Source: a bacterium BMS3Bbin13 | Lineage (GTDB): Bacteria; Pseudomonadota; Gammaproteobacteria; 21-64-14 | NCBI GenBank assembly: GCA_002897735.1 | Contig: BDTW01000022.1 | Location: 1-61,230 of the forward strand | Direction of reading: 5' to 3' | DNA length: 61,230 bases | In this document: positions 1-5,889 of the stretch, in pieces | Layout of the letters: every line of letters begins with the position of its first letter | How positions within the stretch are numbered: position 1 is the stretch's first letter | Notes under the pieces: generated by a model | Seen by the model: only the letters and a program-made list of their open reading frames with translations | Databases searched by the model: none | Told to the model about the DNA's origin: nothing | Translations under genes and position numbers: made by a program

Positions 1-35
1 AGGCGGGATTGTCGGCTCATACCTGGCTTCCGGCG

Positions 36-51
36 TATCCCCATGGGGATA
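36..51. repeat. Perfect 16-bp palindrome, unknown role
   Basis: The sequence TATCCCCATGGGGATA reads identically on both strands. It lies in an otherwise featureless stretch (1-116) left of the tRNA-Ser gene that becomes AT-rich near the tRNA. A symmetric site of this length could be an operator for a dimeric repressor, but no gene for it to control is visible inside the window. Nothing else is recognised in 1-116. Confidence 0.4.
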
Positions 52-116
52 AGTCCGATAGGTGTGGGCACTGAATGGAGAGTTTATTTCAGTATTTTCA
101 AGACCTTAAAGAAAAA

Positions 117-208
117 TGGCGGAGAGGGTGGGATTCGAACCCACGTGGGGCGCAATGCCCCCAACCGATTTCGAGTCGGTGCCGTTGTGACCGCTTCGGT
201 ACCTCTCC
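117..208 (-). tRNA. tRNA-Ser, anticodon CGA
   Basis: On the minus strand the gene begins GGAGAGG at 208 and ends with the matching CCTCTCC, discriminator G and encoded CCA at 117. The anticodon loop CTCGAAA gives anticodon CGA, which reads UCG serine codons. The 92-nt length and long GC-rich variable arm are typical of class II tRNA-Ser. The T-arm holds the usual GGTTCGAATCC. The 3' end faces the left edge of the window, where the sequence turns AT-rich; tRNA 3' ends are common integration targets, but no attachment repeat can be tested here. Confidence 0.97.
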
Positions 209-368
209 GGTGACTCTTGTAGGGCGCGGCTGCAACCGGGCCGCGGGGTAAAGTCCCATGGCCGCGCGCCCGATGAACGGACGGCCCGTTTCCGGGCCGG
301 ACACGGCAATTGCGGGACGTCCCCGCGCGCCGCCGGAGCGCTGATGTTCACAATGTTATTGTACCCTA

Positions 369-1844
369 ATGAGCCGACGACGATCGAACCCTCTCGCGAG
401 GTGGCACCTCAGCCGGATTTCCGCCATCCGCCCCCCCTGGGGAGGGGTGGCATGGCTGGGCGTGTTGGCGCTGGCGCTCTCGGGGTGTCACCATCGACCC
501 GTTCTGAATGCGCTTCAGAAGGTCGAGAAGCGCGGTGTGCTGCGGGTCATCACCCGCAACAACCCGACCACCTATTACCAGGGGCCGGCCGGACCGGAGG
601 GGCCCGAGTATGACCTGGTACACCGCTTCGCCGCCGAACTGGGGGTCAAGCTTCGGCTGATCGTCCCGGACAGCTTCAATGAGATCCTGCCCATGATCGC
701 GGTGGGAAAGGCGGATCTGGCGGCCGCGGGCCTCACGGTGACGCCCCGGCGCGAGCGCTACGTGCGTTTCACGCCGCCCTACCAGATCGTCACGGCACAG
801 GTCGTCTACCGCGTGGGCCACCCGCGCCCGCGCGACGTTCAGGGGCTGATCGGCGGGCGGTTGATGGTGGTGGCCGGCAGCAGCTACATCGAGCGGCTCA
901 AGGCCTTGAAGATGCGTTACCCGCGTCTGAAGTGGGAGGCGACCACGGATTTCAGCAGCGAGGACCTGCTGGGGCTGGTCTCGGAGCAGGAGATCGACTA
1001 CACGATCGCCGATTCCAATGCGGTGGCCCTCGATCGGCGCTTCTACCCGGAGTTGCGGGTGGCCTTCAATTTCAGCAAGCCCTCGGGGCTGGCGTGGGCG
1101 TTTCCGCGCACGCGCGATGAGAGTCTGTACCGGGTGGCGGCTGCGTTCATCGAGCGAATGCAAAAATCCGGGGTCTTGGCACAAATCCTGGAGCGCTATT
1201 ACGGGCATATCGCCAGTCTCGGCTACGTGGGTACCAAGCGCTTCATGCAGGACATCAAGACCCGGCTGCCGACCTACCGGAAGCTGTTCGAAGAAGCGGG
1301 CACCAAGACCGGAATCGATTGGAAGCTGCTCGCCGCGATCGGCTACCAGGAATCGCACTGGAACCCGCATGCGGTCTCCCCGACCGGCGTGCGCGGACTC
1401 ATGATGCTGACTCTGGATACCGCCGATCACATCGGCGTGGACAACCGCGTCAATCCGGAGCAGAGCATCCTCGGGGGGGCGCGCTACTTCAAGCAGATCG
1501 AGAAGAAGATTCCGACGCGGATCCCGCAGCCGGTACGCACGTGGATGGCGCTGGCGGCATACAACTTGGGATTCGGGCATCTCGAGGATACCCGGATCCT
1601 CACCCAGGAGCGCGGCGGCAATCCCGACAGTTGGGTGGACGTGAAGCGCAATCTGCCGCTGCTGAGCCAGAAACGCTGGTATCGCAAGACGCGGAACGGC
1701 TACGCACGCGGCATGGAAGCGGCGCACTACGTAAGCAATATCCGCACCTATTTCGACATCCTGACGCGGGTGGAGAGCAAGCAACCTCCGGCACCGGCAC
1801 TACCGCCGGTGCCGGTCGAGAGCGTGGCATCGGGCCTGCCGTGA
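369..1844 (+). CDS. mltF: Membrane-bound lytic murein transglycosylase F
   Basis: A 491-aa lipoprotein that cleaves peptidoglycan glycan strands to 1,6-anhydromuramic acid products in the periplasm. The N-terminus has a positive start, a hydrophobic segment and a lipobox LALSGC with acylated Cys40. Residues about 55-290 form a solute-binding (SBP_bac_3-like) module containing PEYDLVHRFA and PPYQIVTAQ. From about 300 the lysozyme-like SLT domain follows, with the catalytic Glu328 in the YQESHWNP motif and a GVRGLMML stretch after it. Length and two-domain order match MltF. It converges with tadA across a 185-bp gap filled with palindromic repeats; mltF next to tadA and guaA is a conserved gammaproteobacterial arrangement. 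The short Pro-rich tail is unremarkable. Confidence 0.93.
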   Translation: MSRRRSNPLARWHLSRISAIRPPWGGVAWLGVLALALSGCHHRPVLNALQKVEKRGVLRVITRNNPTTYYQGPAGPEGPEYDLVHRFAAELGVKLRLIVPDSFNEILPMIAVGKADLAAAGLTVTPRRERYVRFTPPYQIVTAQVVYRVGHPRPRDVQGLIGGRLMVVAGSSYIERLKALKMRYPRLKWEATTDFSSEDLLGLVSEQEIDYTIADSNAVALDRRFYPELRVAFNFSKPSGLAWAFPRTRDESLYRVAAAFIERMQKSGVLAQILERYYGHIASLGYVGTKRFMQDIKTRLPTYRKLFEEAGTKTGIDWKLLAAIGYQESHWNPHAVSPTGVRGLMMLTLDTADHIGVDNRVNPEQSILGGARYFKQIEKKIPTRIPQPVRTWMALAAYNLGFGHLEDTRILTQERGGNPDSWVDVKRNLPLLSQKRWYRKTRNGYARGMEAAHYVSNIRTYFDILTRVESKQPPAPALPPVPVESVASGLP

Positions 1845-1885
1845 CATCGATCGGAAATGGCGCCGGCTTGGCACGATGATCCGGC

Positions 1886-2005
1886 GTCGGCGGGGCGAGC
1901 CCCGCCCTACAGATGCCGCGCCGGTAACCGCGCAAGGGCCGGGCTTGCCCGGCCGGTGTCGCCTGGAGCGTGCGGCGCAATGCGCTTCGCTTATTGCCCC
2001 TACGG
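1886..2005. repeat. Intergenic palindromic repeat pair (family A, copy 1)
   Basis: Between the convergent genes mltF and tadA. The first hairpin is GGCGGGGC-GA-GCCCCGCC (1889-1906) followed by CTAC. The second is GGCCGGGC-TT-GCCCGGCC (about 1937-1954). A third piece at 1977-2005 has GCAATGCGCTTCGCTTATTGC followed by CCCCTAC in the opposite sense. Related bipartite copies lie at 35445-35528 and 45146-45256. It resembles REP/BIME elements; either strand could fold, so a role as a bidirectional transcript end is plausible but inferred. Confidence 0.8.
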
Positions 2006-2029
2006 GAGGGGCACTCCGCCGGAATGGGA

Positions 2030-2503
2030 TCAGCCTCGGCGCCGGGCGCGGAAGAATTCCCGCAACAGCGCGCCGCATTCGGCGGCGAGCAGGCCGCCTT
2101 CGGCCGGTACGCGGTGATTGAGCCGCGAGTCGCCGAGGATCTCGAATACGCTGCTCACGGCACCGGCGCGGGGGTCGTCGGCGCCGTAGATCAGACGCGC
2201 GATGCGCGCGTGAAGCATGGCGCCGGCGCACATCGCGCAGGGTTCGAGCGTGACATAGAGCGCCACGCCGGGCAGACGATAGTTGCCGACCCGTTCGGCG
2301 GCGGCCCGCAGGGCCTGGATCTCGGCGTGCGCGCTCGGGTCGCACCGCCCGATCGGCTGATTCCAACCCTCGCCCAGCACCACTCCGTCGCGGACCACAA
2401 CCGCCCCGACCGGCACCTCGCCGGTCGCGGCCCCACGCCGCGCCAGCGCCAGCGCACGGCGCATCCAACGCAGGTCTTCGGTGTTGTCGAGAGTCGTGGA
2501 CAC
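2030..2503 (-). CDS. tadA: tRNA(Arg) adenosine-34 deaminase TadA
   Basis: A 157-aa zinc-dependent deaminase that converts adenosine 34 to inosine in the wobble position of tRNA-Arg(ACG). The cytidine-deaminase fold is marked by His59 and the proton-shuttle Glu61 in SAHAEIQAL and by the zinc ligands Cys89 and Cys92 in LEPCAMCAGAM. Length matches the family. In relatives tadA follows guaA on the same strand. Here about 3.4 kb of inserted sequence separates the two, so any guaBA read-through would have to cross the insert. The 170 bp just upstream holds degenerate insert-end sequence and I see no convincing promoter in it. Confidence 0.95.
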   Translation of the reverse strand: MSTTLDNTEDLRWMRRALALARRGAATGEVPVGAVVVRDGVVLGEGWNQPIGRCDPSAHAEIQALRAAAERVGNYRLPGVALYVTLEPCAMCAGAMLHARIARLIYGADDPRAGAVSSVFEILGDSRLNHRVPAEGGLLAAECGALLREFFRARRRG

Positions 2504-2519
2504 CGGCCCGCCATCACGC

Positions 2520-2561
2520 CCATTCAGTCGTAAATAAGCCGAGAAAAGCCAATAATGGCGC
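2520..2561. repeat. Degenerate second copy of the island end sequence
   Basis: This 42-bp stretch aligns with 2683-2723, the left end of the insert, with about 30 of 42 positions matching and one gap. The best-conserved part is the shared TAATGGCGC at the right end. Translated on the minus strand the two copies end in ..LFTTEWA and ..SFTIEWE, both resembling the GuaA C-terminus. I read it as the worn remnant of an earlier insertion or of a duplicated attachment site. The intervening 2562-2676 contains only AT-rich sequence, including a 12-bp palindrome ATTATCGATAAT at 2605-2616, and no gene. Confidence 0.5.
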
Positions 2562-2676
2562 GGGTTTTCCGGTGACTGTCGGTGTCGATGCCATAAAAAA
2601 TACCATTATCGATAATTCTTGGTGCAATACCGCCTCAACCGGCCTTCCTGAGCGGTGCCACTTCCATGAAACACCC

Positions 2677-2694
2677 CTACTCCCACTCGATTGT
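2677..2694. repeat. Direct repeat of the guaA 3' end (left attachment site)
   Basis: CTACTCCCACTCGATTGT here matches CTATTCCCACTCGATGGT at 5872-5889 in 16 of 18 positions and in the same orientation. The right copy is the true end of guaA (..TIEWE stop). The left copy also encodes TIEWE-stop in minus-strand translation but is not joined to a guaA gene. This is the pattern left by site-specific insertion into the 3' end of guaA, a known integration hot spot. Confidence 0.75.
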
Positions 2695-2767
2695 AAACGA
2701 GACTGAAAAACCAGTAATGGCGCAGCCCTCTGTGCCAATGTAAGTGATACATCTTCCCCCAAGTAAA

Positions 2768-3157
2768 TTACTGTAGAGGGGGTCGCGGATTTTCAAGACG
2801 CGCTTCATCAACTGAATCAAGGAAAAACCATGCTTCTCCCGTTGATTGCAGCCATGACTGGAAGAGATTTTCCCCACCTACCTCAAATGCCTTATAGAAA
2901 TCGGCTTCGATATCCTCGATGCGGATAAAAAAGGACGGCTTGCCTTGACTCGCCAGAACACCTGCCCGTTGCCGAAACTCTTCGGTCTTACCCGCACCTG
3001 CTTCAGCCAAAATCACACAACGATACTCGCGGTCAATATCATCCCATGTCTTTGGTTTGTCATGACCCAAAACTGAAAAGATATCATCGATTTCTCCCTC
3101 TAGTTTATCATTTGGGAGAAGCGAAAATTGTCGGTCTAATAGAACATGACTATCCAT
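2768..3157 (-). pseudogene. 5' fragment of a NACHT-type STAND ATPase (truncated)
   Basis: The 129 residues contain a P-loop AEAGAGKT (51-58) preceded by YRCVIL, and a Walker B region WFFLDSVDEAR (110-120). This is the N-terminal part of a NACHT/STAND NTPase, a class that normally continues for many hundreds of residues through the rest of the ATPase and a sensor region and is often used in anti-phage defence. Here the frame stops nine residues after Walker B (..LENPRPPLQ), about 75 bp from the island end, so the ATPase and sensor are lost. I infer a deletion between the gene and the attachment site near 2780. It starts 9 bp after the preceding gene, as in an operon. A functional short protein is unlikely. 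Confidence 0.75.
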
Positions 3158-3166
3158 TCAAATTCT

Positions 3167-3535
3167 CTATAGTGAGCCCGCGTCTCGGATCTCCTGCAGT
3201 TGGCGCAGGTGCTCAAGGTTCCTCGACGCTGTGTCTCGATCCAGCTTGCGAAGTTTGTCAAAGTAGTACGGGTCGAAATGTGGCCATTTCAATAGCGACT
3301 GCAGCATAGCTCGAAATGACCCCAGCCCTTTGTCAGGGCGTTCCGTCAGCTTATCAAGTATTGTATCGACGACTTCATGGCGCCTGAGCGCATTCTCACC
3401 GTCTATCTTCAGGCAGCTCACTTCAGCTTTGGGGCACCCATGCTTCTCGAGGAATCCTATTATGTCTTTACGGGGCCAGAACAGCGACAGGATGCTGTCT
3501 TTCATACAACCTTGGATGTCTGCGGGAAAACTCAT
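3167..3535 (-). CDS. Hypothetical protein, island operon
   Basis: A 122-aa protein starting MSFPADIQGCM. I do not recognise a characterised family. It is rich in charged residues, predicted mainly helical, has no membrane segment or signal peptide, and ends in a helical stretch (HLRQLQEIRDAG). The motif PHFDPYYFDKLRKLD and the N-terminal LFWPRKDI look like conserved signatures. Its end may be artificially short, because the helix looks as if it should continue. A GTG at 3547 overlapping the upstream stop codon is an alternative start. It lies between the AbiEii-like gene and the NACHT fragment in one transcription unit, which suggests a part in the same defence cassette. Confidence 0.6.
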   Translation of the reverse strand: MSFPADIQGCMKDSILSLFWPRKDIIGFLEKHGCPKAEVSCLKIDGENALRRHEVVDTILDKLTERPDKGLGSFRAMLQSLLKWPHFDPYYFDKLRKLDRDTASRNLEHLRQLQEIRDAGSL

Positions 3536-3546
3536 GTCTTTGCCCA

Positions 3547-4446
3547 CTATTTATAAATTCGGTCAAGTAGTTGCGCAATAATATCGCTGACTTGCCGCTG
3601 CCGTAGAGCTCGTGCTTCACGTCGCTCAGGTTCTTCACTCTCACCCAACTCGAATTTTGCAACTGAAACAGGGCCATCCTTGCGATAGCCTTCTGTCTTT
3701 TCATCATCCGCGAAACGCGTACTCAGAATGGCAAGTGATGCGTCGATGACGGCGCCATGCTTGCCACTACACTCCTTGTGGAATTCCTCGCTCACAGCGT
3801 TGATCCCTTCGGGCGCATGCTCGATGCAATAGATCAAGTCGTGAGCATCCTTACGTTCGAAACGTTGGTCGAACGCGAAGGCCTTTAGACAGGTAAAGCT
3901 GACAAGGTTGGCGTGCCTTATCTTCTCGGTCGTGATGCCGTTACCACCCAGCAGTTCGGCTTTGATCTCGGTGACTTGGTAAAGGTCAAAAACGATGGAT
4001 GAATGCGGAATATTCAGTGCTGAGATCGCACCTTCCGTGGGTAGGGGTTGGACCTTCCCACCAGCAATGTCTGGAGCGTCCGCCAGCAGTTCCAATACCA
4101 TCAGCGCACCATGTTCGGTACGGGTTTGCCATCGCCAAGAGAGCTTCTGTTGTTTTTCATTCTCGGCGCGTTCGAAGCCCATTTTCTTAAGGTTGTCCTC
4201 CAGCGTATGGTAAGCTTCAGTGTCCGCCAGAATTTGTAAATCAATCACAATATCAACATCAAGCGTTCCTGCATGTGCGGGTACTGTTGGCGGCCGCGCA
4301 GCAACGAGGTACCGCGGGGTAAGTCCCCCGACCAGGTAGACTGAATCCTTCCACGGACCTAACCCACGCAACAACGTTACGAGGACACGTTCACAATCCG
4401 CCGTATACTGGTCGCTGTAGCCATCGAGCGTTACAGGTTTGGCCAT
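3547..4446 (-). CDS. AbiEii-like nucleotidyltransferase (putative type IV toxin)
   Basis: A 299-aa protein of the DNA polymerase beta-type nucleotidyltransferase superfamily. The fold is indicated by YLVGGLTPRYL (residues 38-47; helix-capping GG) followed by the metal-binding TLDVDIVIDL with Asp63 and Asp65. A later K188, then R/KDAHDL (198-204), resembles the Lys/Lys-Asp motifs of AbiEii toxins. AbiEii proteins transfer nucleotides to tRNA and cause growth arrest or abortive infection. The start codon overlaps the stop of the upstream AbiEi-like gene (TGATG), the coupling expected for an antitoxin-toxin pair. The C-terminus is charged and may differ from classical AbiEii. Toxicity is inferred. 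Confidence 0.75.
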   Translation of the reverse strand: MAKPVTLDGYSDQYTADCERVLVTLLRGLGPWKDSVYLVGGLTPRYLVAARPPTVPAHAGTLDVDIVIDLQILADTEAYHTLEDNLKKMGFERAENEKQQKLSWRWQTRTEHGALMVLELLADAPDIAGGKVQPLPTEGAISALNIPHSSIVFDLYQVTEIKAELLGGNGITTEKIRHANLVSFTCLKAFAFDQRFERKDAHDLIYCIEHAPEGINAVSEEFHKECSGKHGAVIDASLAILSTRFADDEKTEGYRKDGPVSVAKFELGESEEPERREARALRQRQVSDIIAQLLDRIYK

Positions 4447-5543
4447 CAGAAGCCAATCCTTTCCTTGCGGAAGTGTTCGGCCATTTCTTTAGAGCGGCCT
4501 TCGCCTTGCAACAGATCGAGATAAATCTGGATCGGACTGGCCATCCATAGATCATCAATCCGCTCGCGGAACAACAACTCGCCCGGCGACTTTGCTTCGA
4601 TAATCGCCAGATTGGCGCCTTCATTCACAACCCGCGCTCCAAGGTCTCCGATAGCGGTGTCGGCGTTCGATCCGGCCAGTAGCCGTGCACGCACTTGGGA
4701 AACGTTGGAGAGAAATGGCGTATAACGTTGCGCGGCAGCCTCATGACTGATCGCGTACTCGACGCCATGAGCGTCGAACACTTCTCCGACCCAATTCATT
4801 AAGGTGTCCGGCTTAGCAGCCGGGACGTAATACCGGCGCATGGTGGGCGGGCGGATGGTCGCGAGTTGCTTTACCCATGCATCCAGCAAGGCCGTGGGCT
4901 CGCGAAGATGTCTCTCTTTGCTCGGCCCTTTCCCACGCGACGCCATCCAGTCGAAGCGTTCAAGTCCAGTCAGCACTTGCGAGGCGGTCGCAGGCGATAC
5001 CATCGCATGCTTTGCCAACCCCGTAACACCGAACCAATCCTGGTGCTGGATCAGCAGGCTATGGAGCACCTGCGCTCGTCGACCGGTGAATAGGGAGCGA
5101 ACCGACTTCGCCAGGTTCTTTGGTGGTGGTTTATCGATGTAGAAGTAGGCACCTGGGGCAGGCAGATACAGACTCCCACCGCTGTCGTAGTAACCGACAC
5201 GCTCATTTCTGAGCAGTTCTTTTGCCCCTGTGGAAATAGACTCAGCCACGAGGAAATATAGAGGATCGTTGACCCGAGCCTGCGGCCAGCGGTGGCTTGT
5301 TTCCCGAAACTGCCAGATCACTTGCCTGACATCACGGGGAAAGACAGATTTCTTGACTTCTATGTGCAAAACGAAAGTCTTGCCGGTGACGTTCAGATCG
5401 ACCTCGGCATCATGGACACGGTCACCACCCTGGCCCTCTGGTTCCAAGCGTTCGAACTCCGCATGTACCTCCGGGAGTTCCCGCAGGACATCAACAAGCT
5501 GCCCGACCAACTGGTGTTCACTAAGAGAAGATTTAAGAACCAT
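4446..5543 (-). CDS. AbiEi-like antitoxin/transcriptional regulator with an N-terminal ExK-type domain
   Basis: A 365-aa protein. Residues about 155-215 form a winged-helix segment (GVTGLAKHAMVSPATASQVL) like the DNA-binding domain of AbiEi antitoxins, and the C-terminal half corresponds to the AbiEi C-terminal region. Unusually, the N-terminal 80 residues carry AEVDL (Asp49), HIEVKK (Glu62, Lys64) and WQF (Gln78), a spacing reminiscent of PD-(D/E)xK nuclease folds. Whether it is active cannot be told. The ATG at 5543 is preferred over an in-frame TTG at 5549. It is followed without a gap by the nucleotidyltransferase. Two palindromes around the promoter suggest it represses its own operon. 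Confidence 0.72.
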   Translation of the reverse strand: MVLKSSLSEHQLVGQLVDVLRELPEVHAEFERLEPEGQGGDRVHDAEVDLNVTGKTFVLHIEVKKSVFPRDVRQVIWQFRETSHRWPQARVNDPLYFLVAESISTGAKELLRNERVGYYDSGGSLYLPAPGAYFYIDKPPPKNLAKSVRSLFTGRRAQVLHSLLIQHQDWFGVTGLAKHAMVSPATASQVLTGLERFDWMASRGKGPSKERHLREPTALLDAWVKQLATIRPPTMRRYYVPAAKPDTLMNWVGEVFDAHGVEYAISHEAAAQRYTPFLSNVSQVRARLLAGSNADTAIGDLGARVVNEGANLAIIEAKSPGELLFRERIDDLWMASPIQIYLDLLQGEGRSKEMAEHFRKERIGF

Positions 5544-5550
5544 ATTCAAC

Positions 5551-5570
5551 CATTTACTGTTCAGTGAATA
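5551..5570 (-). promoter_or_regulatory. Operator palindrome O2 at the transcription start
   Basis: ATTTACTG-TT-CAGTGAAT is an inverted repeat with one mismatch and shares its core with the perfect palindrome at 5605-5624. It overlaps the predicted transcription start and ends 8 bp before the ATG of the AbiEi-like gene. A bound repressor here would block initiation. Confidence 0.65.
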
Positions 5571-5575
5571 TACGA

Positions 5576-5604
5576 AGATTAGCGAATATCACGCTATATT
5601 GCAA
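5576..5604 (-). promoter_or_regulatory. Predicted sigma-70 promoter of the AbiEi/AbiEii operon
   Basis: On the minus strand a -35 box TTGCAA (5599-5604) and a -10 box TAATCT (5576-5581) are separated by exactly 17 bp. The start point would fall near 5569, about 26 nt before the ATG. The core promoter lies precisely between two copies of the same palindrome, the layout of an autorepressed toxin-antitoxin operon. Confidence 0.65.
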
Positions 5605-5624
5605 TATTTACTGTTCAGTAAATA
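5605..5624 (-). promoter_or_regulatory. Operator palindrome O1 upstream of the promoter
   Basis: TATTTACTG-TT-CAGTAAATA is a perfect inverted repeat with 9-bp arms and a 2-bp centre, directly upstream of the -35 box. Its centre is 54 bp from that of the second copy, roughly five helical turns, so two dimers would bind the same face of the DNA and could interact. Confidence 0.7.
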
Positions 5625-5871
5625 ATCGGGGTTAGAGGGAAACCAAGTGCTTATAAGCGGCTGTTATTGAGTGAATCAGTAAGGAGCCATGTCGGTTGCG
5701 GCCAACATCAAGTCAACCCATCCAGTCACACCACTACCATCATGAGGTAGTGGTGATTACCTAGGCTTCTGCTAAAAGCTCTTTGTTTTTTAAAGTAAAA
5801 AATCTCATTGATAATTTATAAAATTTATCAAACCATGATTTTATACTTAAATTCAATTAGTTATATGCGAC
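5625..5871. other. AT-rich island end without a gene, containing two inverted repeats
   Basis: No coding region is supported here. A strong inverted repeat CACCACTACC-ATCATGA-GGTAGTGGTG (5729-5755) has a 10-bp perfect stem, but no T-run follows on either strand, so it is not a standard terminator. A second one, TTGATAA-N10-TTATCAA (5808-5831), lies 40 bp from the guaA end. Both are where arm sites for an integrase or excisionase would be expected in an integrated element. That role is a guess from position. Confidence 0.4.
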
Positions 5872-5889
5872 CTATTCCCACTCGATGGT
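5872..5889. repeat. Direct repeat at the guaA terminus (right attachment site)
   Basis: CTATTCCCACTCGATGGT is the last 18 bp of guaA read from the plus strand, coding TIEWE and the stop. It pairs with the near-identical copy at 2677-2694. The target codons are strongly conserved among GuaA proteins, which makes them a reliable integration site, and insertion leaves the gene product unchanged. Confidence 0.75.

Larger units (their letters stand above)
2677..5889. mobile_element. Small genomic island remnant integrated at the 3' end of guaA
   Basis: About 3.2 kb bounded by direct repeats of the guaA terminus and visibly richer in A+T than the chromosome on both sides. All four genes are on the minus strand and none is housekeeping: an AbiEi-like regulator, an AbiEii-like nucleotidyltransferase, a small unknown protein and a truncated NACHT-type ATPase. 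No integrase, excisionase or relaxase is present, so the element is either a remnant of a larger island or was mobilised in trans. It sits between guaA and tadA, which are neighbours in related genomes. Boundaries follow from the repeats; the mechanism is inferred. Confidence 0.75.

Noticed and set aside
366-1784. Long minus-strand open frame opposite mltF
   Set aside because: It is antisense to a clear mltF gene, has Arg/His-rich composition without domains and arises from codon bias in GC-rich DNA. The same applies to other long frames opposite guaA, guaB, der, secD, glgP, glgB, cheA and others.
2514-2762. 82-aa frame ending LFTTEWA
   Set aside because: Only the end resembles the GuaA terminus and the rest has no recognisable features. 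Treated as a degenerate attachment remnant.
2677-2877. 66-aa frame ending SFTIEWE, resembling a GuaA tail
   Set aside because: It overlaps the NACHT fragment out of frame and only its last residues resemble GuaA. It reflects the attachment repeat, not a gene.
5729-5755. Rho-independent terminator for guaA
   Set aside because: The hairpin is strong but no run of T follows on either strand.
2677-5889. Integrase or transposase within the island
   Set aside because: None of the island's frames shows a tyrosine or serine recombinase motif or a DDE pattern.
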